Of a DNA stretch of 64,000 bases, positions 35,515-45,424 are shown one piece after another. Made by a program: the position numbers and the translations under genes. Positions within the stretch are counted from its first letter, which is position 1, and the number at the start of each line of letters is the position of its first letter. The stretch comes from Streptomyces sp. NRRL F-5123 (GTDB lineage Bacteria > Actinomycetota > Actinomycetes > Streptomycetales > Streptomycetaceae): NCBI RefSeq assembly GCF_000721495.1, contig NZ_JOHY01000025.1:1-64000 (forward strand), given 5' to 3'. Below the pieces are notes generated by a model, which worked only from the letters and a program-made list of their open reading frames with translations, had not been told where the DNA came from and did no database searches.

Positions 35515-36930
35515 GTGACCAGCAGTACGGAGCGAGCCTCCGCAAGGGGCGGCAGCACACCGCCGGAGCATCTGGGCCACATCATCTTCATCACCGCCGC
35601 CGCGGCCATGGGCGGCTTCCTCTTCGGCTACGACAGCTCCGTCATCAACGGCGCCGTCGAGGCCATCCGCGACAAGTACGACATCGGCTCGGGCACGCTG
35701 GCCCAGGTCATCGCGATCGCCCTGATCGGCTGCGCCATCGGCGCAGCCACCGCGGGCCGGATCGCCGACCGCATCGGCCGCATCCGCTGCATGCAGATCG
35801 CCTCGGTCCTCTTCACCATCAGCGCCGTCGGCTCCGCGCTGCCCTTCGCCCTGTGGGACCTGGCCTTCTGGCGGATCATCGGCGGCTTCGCGATCGGCAT
35901 GGCCTCGGTCATCGGCCCCGCCTACATCGCCGAGGTCTCGCCGCCGGCCATCCGCGGCCGGCTCGCGTCCTTCCAGCAGGCTGCGATCGTGCTCGGTATC
36001 GCGGTGTCGCAGCTGGTCAACTACGCCATCCTGCAGGGCGCGAACGGCGACCAGCGCGGCAAGATCATCGGCCTGGAGGCATGGCAGGTCATGCTCGGTG
36101 TGATGGTCATCCCCGCGGTGATCTACGGGCTGCTGTCCTTCGCCATCCCCGAGTCGCCGCGCTACCTGCTCACCGTCGGCAAGGACGCCCAGGCGCGCTC
36201 GGTGCTCGCCGAGGTCGAGGGCGGGGAGACCGATCTGGACGCGCGCGTCGACGAGATCCGCACCGCGATGCGCCGCGAGCACAAGTCCACCTTCTCCGAC
36301 CTGCTCGGCTCGCGTTTCGGTTTCCTGCCGATCGTCTGGATCGGCATCGGCCTGTCGATGTTCCAGCAGCTCGTCGGCATCAACGTCGCCTTCTACTACT
36401 CCTCGACGCTGTGGCAGTCGGTCGGCATCAACCCCTCCGGCTCGTTCTTCTACTCCTTCACCACCTCGATCGTGAACATCATCGGTACAGCCATCGCCAT
36501 GGTCTTCGTGGACCGCATCGGCCGCCGCCCGCTGGCCCTCATCGGCTCCGCCGGCATGGCCGTGTCGCTGGCCCTCGAGGCATGGGCCTTCTCCTACAAG
36601 CACGGCGCCAAGCTCCCCACCGCCCAGGGCGCGGTCGCGCTGGCCTCCGCCCATGTCTTCGTGCTCTTCTTCGCCCTGTCCTGGGGCGTGGTGGTGTGGG
36701 TCTTCCTCGGCGAGATGTTCCCGAACAAGATCCGCGCCGCGGCCCTCGGCGTCGCCGCCTCCGCGCAGTGGATCGCCAACTGGGCGATCACCGCGAGCTT
36801 CCCGACCCTGGCGGACTGGAACCTGTCGGCCACCTACGTCATCTACACGTGCTTCGCGCTTCTCTCCATCCCCTTCGTGGTCTTCTTCGTGAAGGAGACG
36901 AAGGGCAAAACCCTCGAAGAAATGGGCTGA
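35515..36930 (+). CDS. glcP: MFS sugar porter, glucose permease type
   Basis: 471 aa with about 12 predicted transmembrane helices. Sugar-porter signatures are GGFLFGYDSSVINGAVEAI in the first helix, GRIADRIGRIRCM (loop 2-3), PPAIRGRLASFQQ, the PESPRYL motif before the central loop, VGINVAFYYSS in the seventh helix and VFVDRIGRRPLALIG (loop 8-9). It is a proton-coupled uptake system; the equivalent locus in S. coelicolor encodes the glucose permease GlcP (recollection), on which glucose repression depends. The GTG has GAGGAG upstream. Substrate assignment is by similarity of locus. Confidence 0.88.
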   Translation: MTSSTERASARGGSTPPEHLGHIIFITAAAAMGGFLFGYDSSVINGAVEAIRDKYDIGSGTLAQVIAIALIGCAIGAATAGRIADRIGRIRCMQIASVLFTISAVGSALPFALWDLAFWRIIGGFAIGMASVIGPAYIAEVSPPAIRGRLASFQQAAIVLGIAVSQLVNYAILQGANGDQRGKIIGLEAWQVMLGVMVIPAVIYGLLSFAIPESPRYLLTVGKDAQARSVLAEVEGGETDLDARVDEIRTAMRREHKSTFSDLLGSRFGFLPIVWIGIGLSMFQQLVGINVAFYYSSTLWQSVGINPSGSFFYSFTTSIVNIIGTAIAMVFVDRIGRRPLALIGSAGMAVSLALEAWAFSYKHGAKLPTAQGAVALASAHVFVLFFALSWGVVVWVFLGEMFPNKIRAAALGVAASAQWIANWAITASFPTLADWNLSATYVIYTCFALLSIPFVVFFVKETKGKTLEEMG

Positions 36931-36987
36931 GCCCGTTCCGACACCTTCACCGGGTCGCCACGGGCGCCACCACGCCATAACCCGAGC

Positions 36988-38217
36988 ATGGATACTGGTC
37001 GGGTTATGGAAATCGTCATCCTTGTCGTAGTCATCGCCCTGGTCGTGATCCTCGGGGCCGGCGGGCTGGTGGTGGGCAGCCGCCGCAGGAAGCAGCAGCT
37101 GCCGCCCGGCGAGCCGCCGAGCACGCCGACGGCTCCCTCCCCGCCCGCGGAACCGCAGGTCGGGGAGGAGACCGCGCCGCCGCGGGAGGAATCCCGGCGG
37201 ACCATCGAAGAGGTCCCGCTGCCCGGGGCCACCGTCGCGCCCGAGACCGTCGAGGAGATCGAGCTCGAACCGGCGCCGCCCCTGGAGCAGCCAGAGCCGA
37301 CCGCCGGACGGCTGGTCCGGCTGCGGTCGCGGCTGTCCCGCTCGCAGAACACCCTGGGCAAGGGCCTGCTGACCCTGCTGTCCCGGGAGCGCCTCGACGA
37401 GGACACCTGGGAGGAGGTCGAGGACACCCTCATCACCGCGGACGTCGGCGTCGCCCCGACCCAGGAGCTGGTCGAGCGGCTGCGCACCCAGGTGCGGGTG
37501 CTCGGCACCAGGACCCCGGAGGAGCTGCGCGGCCTGCTGCGCACCGAGCTGCTCACGCTCGTCGACCCGACCCTGGACCGGGCGCTGCGGACCGAGAGCC
37601 ACGAGGAGTCCCCGGCCGTCCTCATGGTCGTCGGCGTCAACGGCACCGGCAAGACCACCACCACCGGCAAGCTCGCCCGGGTGCTGGTCGCCGACGGCCG
37701 CAGCGTCGTCCTCGGCGCCGCCGACACCTTCCGCGCCGCGGCCGCCGACCAGCTCCAGACCTGGGGCGAGCGCGTCGGCGCCCGTACGGTACGCGGCCCC
37801 GAGGGCGGCGACCCGGCGTCGATCGCCTTCGACGCGGTCAAGGAGGGCATCGCCGAGGGCGCCGACACCGTCCTGATCGACACCGCGGGCCGGCTGCACA
37901 CCAAGACCGGCCTGATGGACGAGCTGGGCAAGGTCAAGCGGGTGGTCGAGAAGCACGGTCCGGTCGACGAGGTGCTGCTGGTGCTGGACGCCACCACCGG
38001 TCAGAACGGGCTGGTGCAGGCCCGGGTCTTCGCCGAGGTCGTGAACATCACCGGCATCGTGCTGACCAAGCTGGACGGCACCGCCAAGGGCGGCATCGTG
38101 ATCGCGGTCCAGCGCGAGCTGGGCGTGCCGGTCAAGCTGATCGGCCTGGGCGAGGGCGCCGACGACCTGGCGCCGTTCGAGCCCGAGGCCTTCGTGGACG
38201 CGCTCATCGGCGAGTAG
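36988..38217 (+). CDS. ftsY: Signal recognition particle receptor FtsY
   Basis: 409 aa. One N-terminal transmembrane segment (about 7-28, EIVILVVVIALVVILGAGG) anchors it, an acidic/Pro-rich linker follows (about 35-105), then the N domain and GTPase G domain. G1 is GVNGTGKTTTTGK (about 214-226), then DTFRAAAADQL, DTAGR, TKLDGTAKGG and GLGEGADDL. It docks ribosome-SRP complexes to the Sec translocon; its partner Ffh is encoded 7 kb downstream. The ATG 6 nt behind CATAAC is used; an ATG 6 codons further is an alternative. Confidence 0.96.
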   Translation: MDTGRVMEIVILVVVIALVVILGAGGLVVGSRRRKQQLPPGEPPSTPTAPSPPAEPQVGEETAPPREESRRTIEEVPLPGATVAPETVEEIELEPAPPLEQPEPTAGRLVRLRSRLSRSQNTLGKGLLTLLSRERLDEDTWEEVEDTLITADVGVAPTQELVERLRTQVRVLGTRTPEELRGLLRTELLTLVDPTLDRALRTESHEESPAVLMVVGVNGTGKTTTTGKLARVLVADGRSVVLGAADTFRAAAADQLQTWGERVGARTVRGPEGGDPASIAFDAVKEGIAEGADTVLIDTAGRLHTKTGLMDELGKVKRVVEKHGPVDEVLLVLDATTGQNGLVQARVFAEVVNITGIVLTKLDGTAKGGIVIAVQRELGVPVKLIGLGEGADDLAPFEPEAFVDALIGE

Positions 38218-38242
38218 CACGGCGCACCGCGCGACCGCATCC

Positions 38243-38277
38243 GTGAGGGGCACCGGCCATTGGCAGGTGCCCCTCAC
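38243..38277. terminator. Strong hairpin between convergent ftsY and Prim-Pol gene
   Basis: GTGAGGGGCACC and GGTGCCCCTCAC form a perfect 12-bp stem around an 11-nt loop. Confidence 0.8.
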
Positions 38278-38333
38278 GCGTTCCCGTCACGCATTCCCGG
38301 CGGTGGTTACGTATCCGGGCCGGGCCGCCCCGC

Positions 38334-39059
38334 TCAGACCGGGGAGCGGTCGCGGTGGCAGACGTACGCCAGCGTGCCCAGCAGCAGCCGGGCCTCGGGG
38401 GCGTGCGGCACGCCCTCGGGCAGCGGCTCGCGCAACCAGCGCACCGGGCCGAGGCCGCCGAGGTCCGACGGCGGAGCGGTGACGTGCTCGCCGGGCCCCA
38501 GGCAGCGCAGGTCGAGGTCCGCGTCGTCCCAGCCCATCCGGTAGAGCAGGTGCGGCAGTTCGGCCGCCGCGCCCGGCGCGACGAAGAACTGCGCCCGCCC
38601 GGCGGGGGTCACCAGCACCGGGCCCAGCCGCAGGCCCATCCGCTCCAGCCGCACCAGAGCCCGCTGCCCCGGTTCCGCGGCCACCTCGATCACGTCGAAG
38701 GACCGCCCCGTCGGCAGCAGCACCGCCGCGCCCGGTACCCGCGCCCACGCCTCCGCGGCGCCCGCGGCCGCCGCGCCGGCCGGGATCTCGTCGGCGAAGG
38801 GCAGCGGATGCGCGCCCGGCGCCGGGCAGCCGGAGTCGCCGCAGGAGCACGGCCCGCCGCCGCGGGCGACCCGGGCGCCGGGCACGACGGCCCAACCGCA
38901 GCGACCCGTGTAGTCGCCAACTGTGGTGCAGACCCCGGCGTGCAACCGACGGCGTACGCCGGGGCGCACCGGGGGGCGCGGCCGGGGAAGGTCCCGGACG
39001 CCGGTCCGCTGCTGCCGCGACTCGCGCGACTCCCGCATCCCGCTGATCGTGAACACCAT
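38334..39059 (-). CDS. Bifunctional DNA primase/polymerase N-terminal (Prim-Pol) domain protein
   Basis: 241 aa. N-terminal extension (1-50) rich in Arg/Pro, then GWAVVPGARV, CSCGDSGCPAPGAHPL, EIPAGAAAA, PGAAVLLPTGRSFDVIEV, and ends CLGPGEHVTAPPSDLGG. The Prim-Pol fold is recognisable from the CSCG-CPAPGAHP and LLPTG-FDVIEV blocks, but catalytic acidic residues are replaced here (FDVIEV rather than a DxD pattern), so it may not polymerise DNA. It sits between ftsY (convergent) and nsdA (divergent). The start ATG has GGAGG only 3 nt away; the following GTG codon is better spaced. Its role is unknown; I recall a homologue next to nsdA in S. coelicolor. Confidence 0.75.
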   Translation of the reverse strand: MVFTISGMRESRESRQQRTGVRDLPRPRPPVRPGVRRRLHAGVCTTVGDYTGRCGWAVVPGARVARGGGPCSCGDSGCPAPGAHPLPFADEIPAGAAAAGAAEAWARVPGAAVLLPTGRSFDVIEVAAEPGQRALVRLERMGLRLGPVLVTPAGRAQFFVAPGAAAELPHLLYRMGWDDADLDLRCLGPGEHVTAPPSDLGGLGPVRWLREPLPEGVPHAPEARLLLGTLAYVCHRDRSPV

Positions 39060-39431
39060 GCACCTCCAACGGATCGCCGCCGCCGATGGTTACGCGCCCG
39101 CCCGCTCGTTCCGGGCCGCGCTGACCAGTGCTGTGTCAAGTGAATCGCCTGTTACTGCCGAGGAGTTCATTCGTTGGGGTGGCGAATGGTGGCGTTTCGC
39201 CACGGGGGCTCGTCGGGTGCGTGATCGTAGGACTACTTTCGGTTGGTGAGTCCCCGGCGGCGGCACCGCATGCGTCCGTGTGTGCCTTCCGCCTATGCCG
39301 CGGGCAGTTCCGGGCGGTTCAGGACCGCGCTACCGGGCCCCGGCACTTTCGGCAACCGGAGGACAGGACTCGGCGGACCCTGGTAATCACTGGGTGTCGG
39401 GGTCGGGCAAGACCAGGATGGGGGCTTGACC
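39060..39431. other. Divergent regulatory region Prim-Pol gene / nsdA
   Basis: 372 bp without a convincing gene. It contains a small perfect hairpin GTGGCG-TTT-CGCCAC near 39192-39206 and a comparatively AT-rich stretch (39130-39245) that may hold the nsdA promoter. The GGGGG about 7 nt before nsdA is a workable ribosome-binding site. Confidence 0.45.
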
Positions 39432-40889
39432 GTGGGCGGCGCAGCAGACAAGCAGCCCAACGCGCAGCTGAGTTCATGGTTCGTACGCAGCGGCTGGTCC
39501 AAGGGCGAGCTGGCGCGTCAGGTGAACCGCAGAGCGCGCGAGCTGGGCGCGCACCATGTCAGTACGGACACCTCCCGGGTGCGCCGCTGGCTCGACGGCG
39601 AGCAGCCGCGCGAGCCGATACCGCGCATCCTGTCGGAGCTGTTCTCCGAGCGTTTCGGGTGTGTCGTCCCGGTCGAGGACCTGGGCCTGCGTCCGGCGCA
39701 CCAGCCGCCCGCCGGCGGCGACGTGGACCTGCCCTGGGCGGGGCCGCAGACCGTCGAGATGATCAGCGAGTTCTCCCGCAGCGACCTGATGCTGGGCCGT
39801 CGTGGCTTCCTCGGCGCCTCGCTCGCGCTGTCGGCCGGGCCCGCGCTGGTCGAGCCCATGCAGCGCTGGCTGGTGCCGACCTCGGCGGGCGGCTTCGGCG
39901 CGCCGGAGGCCGCGCCCAGGTCCGCCGCGAGCCGGCCGTCGCGGCTGTCGGAGCAGGAACTCCAGCTGCTGGAGTCGACCACCGTCATGTTCCGCGAGTG
40001 GGACAACCAGTGCGGCGGCGGGCTGCGCCGCAAGGCGGTCGTCGGCCAGCTGCACGAGGTCACCGACCTGCTCCAGGAGCCGCACCCGGAGGCGGTCGCC
40101 CGCCGCCTCTACGGGGTCACCGCCGACCTCGCCTCGCTGGCCGGCTGGATGAGCTACGACGTGGGCCTGCAGCCCACCGCCCAGAAGTACCTGGTGCTGG
40201 CGCTGCACGCGGCCAAGGAGGCCGGCGACCGGCCGCTGGGCGCCTTCATCCTGTCCTCGATGAGCCGCCAGATGATCCATCTGGACCGCCCGGAGGACGC
40301 GCTGGAGCTGATCCACCTCGCGCAGTACGGCAGCCGCGACACCGCGACCGCCACCACCCAGTCGATGCTCTACGCGCTGGAGGCCCGGGCGTACGCCAAC
40401 ATGGGCCAGGTCAGCAAGTGCCACCGGGCGGTACGCGCCGCCGAGGACACGTTCACCGAGGCCCGCCCCGGTGAGGACCCGAGCTGGATCAGCTTCTTCA
40501 CCGAGGCCGAGCTGCACGCCGAGAACGCCCACTCCTACCGCGACCTGGCCTATGTGGCAGGCCGGAGCCCCGCGTACGCCTCGCTCGCGCACCCGGTGAT
40601 GGAGAAGGCCGTGGCGGGATTCCGCGACGACGGCGTGCACCAGCGGGCGTACGCGCTCAACCTGGTCGGCCTGGCCAGCGTCCACCTGCTGCAGCGGCAG
40701 CCGGAGGAGGCGGCGCTCTGCACCGAACAGGCGATGGACGTCGCCAAGCGCCTGCGGTCGGAACGCGTCAACACGCGCATCCGCAAGACCACCCGCACGG
40801 CGGTGCGCGACTTCGGCGACCTCCCGGCCGTCGTCGCGCTCGCCGACCGGCTCTCGGTGGAACTCCCCGAGGTCGCGGAAACCGCCTGA
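39432..40889 (+). CDS. nsdA: NsdA, negative regulator of differentiation and antibiotic production
   Basis: 485 aa. The N-terminal segment NAQLSSWFVRSGWSKGELAR to STDTSRVRRWLDGEQPREP is the conserved NsdA head resembling an XRE-like helix-turn-helix (about 12-70). The body is a run of TPR-like helical pairs (about 150-470), e.g. AQKYLVLALHAAKEAGDRP and ALEARAYANMGQVSKCHRA. In S. coelicolor loss of nsdA raises sporulation and actinorhodin. I use the GTG giving VGGAADKQPNAQLSSW; a TTG two codons upstream is possible. It is transcribed divergently from the Prim-Pol gene. Confidence 0.92.
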   Translation: MGGAADKQPNAQLSSWFVRSGWSKGELARQVNRRARELGAHHVSTDTSRVRRWLDGEQPREPIPRILSELFSERFGCVVPVEDLGLRPAHQPPAGGDVDLPWAGPQTVEMISEFSRSDLMLGRRGFLGASLALSAGPALVEPMQRWLVPTSAGGFGAPEAAPRSAASRPSRLSEQELQLLESTTVMFREWDNQCGGGLRRKAVVGQLHEVTDLLQEPHPEAVARRLYGVTADLASLAGWMSYDVGLQPTAQKYLVLALHAAKEAGDRPLGAFILSSMSRQMIHLDRPEDALELIHLAQYGSRDTATATTQSMLYALEARAYANMGQVSKCHRAVRAAEDTFTEARPGEDPSWISFFTEAELHAENAHSYRDLAYVAGRSPAYASLAHPVMEKAVAGFRDDGVHQRAYALNLVGLASVHLLQRQPEEAALCTEQAMDVAKRLRSERVNTRIRKTTRTAVRDFGDLPAVVALADRLSVELPEVAETA

Positions 40890-41016
40890 CCGGCCTTCCG
40901 GCCGGCCGTCCCACGGGCCGCACGCCTTACCGGCGTGCGGCCCGAGTACCTTCTCGGCGATCTCCCGCTCCTCCGCGTTCCCACCCGTATACACAATTCA
41001 CCGAACCGGGGGACGG

Positions 41017-41063
41017 TTCACCCCGGCGTAACACACCCGACTTCTTCGTCACCGCGGCGAAAC
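41017..41063 (+). promoter_or_regulatory. Tandem GlnR binding sites upstream of amtB
   Basis: Two boxes of the form TNAC-n6-GNAAC: TTCAC-CCCGGC-GTAAC (41017-41032) and GTCAC-CGCGGC-GAAAC (41048-41063), starts 31 bp apart. The second matches the streptomycete GlnR consensus (gTnAc-n6-GaAAc) at every specified position. They lie about 100 bp before the amtB ATG and predict activation under nitrogen limitation. Confidence 0.85.
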
Positions 41064-41165
41064 ACCGTACGGCATCGGCGGAAACCCGGCTCGGCCAATC
41101 TCATGGCGAAAACCGGCCCACCCTGCACAGCCCGTTCGGGCCGTTCGGACGACGAGGAGACGCCG

Positions 41166-42838
<1,673 letters not shown>

Positions 42839-42863
42839 CCCCCGAACCAGCGCTGGAGAACGA

Positions 42864-45293
42864 GTGACCGACAGCGTCGAAGCGCAGGACGACAGTTACG
42901 CGGCGGCCCGGCTGCGCCTCCTCACCCAGGAGGCGCGGTCCGGGCCGCCGCGCCGTGCCGAGCTCGCGGCCCTCACCGACCGCTGGCTCGCCGGCCTCGC
43001 CGGCGCCGCCGCCGAGGCCACCGGCGCCACCGGCTGGGCGCTGCTCGCCGTGGGCGGCTACGGCCGCGGGGAGCTCTCCCCGCGCAGCGACCTGGACCTG
43101 GTGCTGCTGCACGACTCCGAACGCTCCGTCGGCGCCTTCGCCGACCGGCTCTGGTACCCGGTGTGGGACCTCGGCCTCGCCCTCGACCACTCCGTACGCA
43201 CCCCCGACGAGGCCCGCAAGGCAGCCGCCGACGACCTCAAGGTGCAGCTCGGCCTGCTCGACGCCCGCCACCTGGCCGGCGACCCCGCGCTCGGCTCCGC
43301 GCTGCGCAGCAGCGTGCTCGCCGACTGGCGCAACCAGGCCCCCAAACGGCTGCCCGCCCTGCGCGAGCTGTGCCAGGAGCGCGCCGAGCGCCAGGGCGAG
43401 CTGTCCTACCTGCTGGAACCCGACCTCAAGGAGGCCCGCGGCGGCCTGCGGGACGCCACCGCGCTGCGTGCCGTCGCCGCCTCCTGGCTCGCCGACGCCC
43501 CCCGCGACGGCCTGGAGCAGGCCCGCACCCGGCTGCTCGACACCCGCGACGCCCTCCACCTCGTGACCGGCCGCGCCACCGACCGGCTCGCCCTCCAGGA
43601 GCAGGACCAGGTCGCCGCCGCCCTCGGGCTGCTGGACGCCGACGCGCTGCTGCGCCAGGTCTACGAGGCCGCCCGCCGCATCTCCTACGCCTCCGACGTC
43701 ACCTGGCGCGAGGTCGCCCGGGTGCTCAAGGCCCGCGAGTCCCGCCCCCGCCGCCGGCTGCTCGGCCGCGGCCGGACCACCCCCGCCGCGGGCGTGCCCG
43801 AGCGCGTACCGCTGGCCGAGGGCGTCGTGGAGCAGGAGGGCGAGGCGGTGCTCGCGCTCGCCGCCAAGCCCGACCGCGACCCGGTCCTGCCGCTGCGGGC
43901 CGCCGCGGCCGCCGCGCAGGCGGGCCTGCCGCTGTCGCCGCACGCGGTGCGCCGGCTCGCCGCCGCCGCGCGGCCGCTGCCCGTACCGTGGCCGGCCGAG
44001 GCCCGCGAGCAGCTGCTGACGCTGCTGGGCGCGGGGGAGTCCACGGTGCAGGTGTGGGAGGCGCTGGAGGCCGAGGGCCTGGTCACCCGGCTGCTGCCGG
44101 ACTGGGAGCGGGTGCACTGCCGCCCGCAGCGCAACGCGGTGCACCGCTTCACCGTGGACCGGCACCTGGTCGAGACCGCGGTGCAGGCCGCCGGGCTCAC
44201 CCGCCGGGTCGGCCGCCCCGACCTGCTGCTGACCGCGGCGCTGCTGCACGACATCGGCAAGGGCTGGCCCGGCGACCACAGCGAGGCCGGTGAGGTCATC
44301 GCACGCGACGTCGCGACCCGTATCGGCTTCTCAGCCGCCGACGCCGAGACGCTCGCGCTGCTGGTCCGCCACCACCTGCTGCTCATCGACACCGCGACCC
44401 GGCGCGACCTGGACGACCCGGAGACCGTCCGCACGGTCGCCGCGACCGTCCGCGACACCTCCACCCTGGAACTCCTCGCGGCGCTCACCGAGGCCGACGC
44501 GCTCGCCACCGGGCCCGCCGCCTGGAGCACCTGGCGGGCCTCGCTGCTCGCCGAACTGGTCGACCGGGTGGCGGGCGCGCTGGACACCGGGGCGGTCCCG
44601 GAGGCCGCCGAGCGCGAGTCCACCGCGGAGGAGGAACGGCTCGCCGTCGAGGCCGCGCGCACCGGCGGCCCGGTGCTGGCGCTGCGCGCGCACGCCGAGG
44701 CCGACGCCGAGGGCGAGGCCCCGCACGAGGCGCTGGGCGTGGAGCTGCTGCTCGCGGTGCCGGACCGCCCCGCGCTGCTGGCCCTGGCCGCCGGCGTGCT
44801 GGCGCTGCACCGGCTCGGCGTACGGGCGGCGGACCTGCGGGCCGTCGACCCGGTGGGGGAGGGGCAGATCGCGCTGATGACCTGGCGCGTCTCGGCGGAG
44901 TACGGCGCCCTGCCGGAGGCCGCGCGGCTGCGCGCGGACCTGGCCCGCGCCTTCGACGGCACCCTCGACATCGAGGCCCGGCTCGCCGAGCGCGAGGCCG
45001 CCTACCCGCGGCGGCGCGGCATCACCCCGCCGCCGCCCCGGGTCACGGTGGCGCCCGGCCACACCTCGCAGACCGCCACCGTGATCGAGGTCCGCGCCCA
45101 CGACGCCCCCGGACTGCTGCACCGCATCGGCCTCGCCCTGACCGCCACGGGCGTCACCGTGCGCTCCGCCCGTATCTCCACGCTGGGCGCGAACGCCGTG
45201 GACGCCTTCTACGTCGTCGGCAAGGACGGCAAGGCACTGCCCCCGCACCGCGCCGCCGAGACCGCCCGCCAACTGGAGGCGGCGCTGCGCTGA
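42864..45293 (+). CDS. glnD: PII adenylyltransferase/adenylyl-removing enzyme (GlnD)
   Basis: 809 aa. Nucleotidyltransferase motif GGYGRGELSPRSDLDLV (residues 64-80, catalytic D76/D78), GlnD linker (about 180-330) with SYLLEPDLKEARGGLRD, an HD domain with LLHDIGKGWPGDHS (H463/D464) and C-terminal ACT domains (about 655-720, degenerate, and 735-809, VIEVRAHDAPGLLHRIGLAL). It adenylylates and de-adenylylates GlnK Tyr51 in streptomycetes. GTG start, 25 nt after glnK, last gene of the amtB operon. Confidence 0.96.
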   Translation: MTDSVEAQDDSYAAARLRLLTQEARSGPPRRAELAALTDRWLAGLAGAAAEATGATGWALLAVGGYGRGELSPRSDLDLVLLHDSERSVGAFADRLWYPVWDLGLALDHSVRTPDEARKAAADDLKVQLGLLDARHLAGDPALGSALRSSVLADWRNQAPKRLPALRELCQERAERQGELSYLLEPDLKEARGGLRDATALRAVAASWLADAPRDGLEQARTRLLDTRDALHLVTGRATDRLALQEQDQVAAALGLLDADALLRQVYEAARRISYASDVTWREVARVLKARESRPRRRLLGRGRTTPAAGVPERVPLAEGVVEQEGEAVLALAAKPDRDPVLPLRAAAAAAQAGLPLSPHAVRRLAAAARPLPVPWPAEAREQLLTLLGAGESTVQVWEALEAEGLVTRLLPDWERVHCRPQRNAVHRFTVDRHLVETAVQAAGLTRRVGRPDLLLTAALLHDIGKGWPGDHSEAGEVIARDVATRIGFSAADAETLALLVRHHLLLIDTATRRDLDDPETVRTVAATVRDTSTLELLAALTEADALATGPAAWSTWRASLLAELVDRVAGALDTGAVPEAAERESTAEEERLAVEAARTGGPVLALRAHAEADAEGEAPHEALGVELLLAVPDRPALLALAAGVLALHRLGVRAADLRAVDPVGEGQIALMTWRVSAEYGALPEAARLRADLARAFDGTLDIEARLAEREAAYPRRRGITPPPPRVTVAPGHTSQTATVIEVRAHDAPGLLHRIGLALTATGVTVRSARISTLGANAVDAFYVVGKDGKALPPHRAAETARQLEAALR

Positions 45294-45371
45294 GCGCCCG
45301 CCGCGCACGTGGGGTGTCGCCCTCGCCCGCCGTAATCCGGTGGGCGAGGGCCCGATGCCGTCCGGGCCGGA

Positions 45372-45377
45372 TACCCT
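45372..45377 (+). promoter_or_regulatory. Candidate -10 box of ffh
   Basis: TACCCT lies about 47 nt upstream of the ffh GTG in the GlnD-ffh spacer. No clear -35 is seen. Confidence 0.3.
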
Positions 45378-45424
45378 GGAAGGCGATCGTCTCCCGCCCC
45401 CTGACCCGAGGATCTGCAGCCACC

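Noticed and set aside
31975..38277. 2100-codon open frame on the - strand across smc, glcP and ftsY
   Set aside because: Shadow reading of three recognised genes with low-complexity Arg/Leu/Gly composition; the + strand genes have complete motifs.
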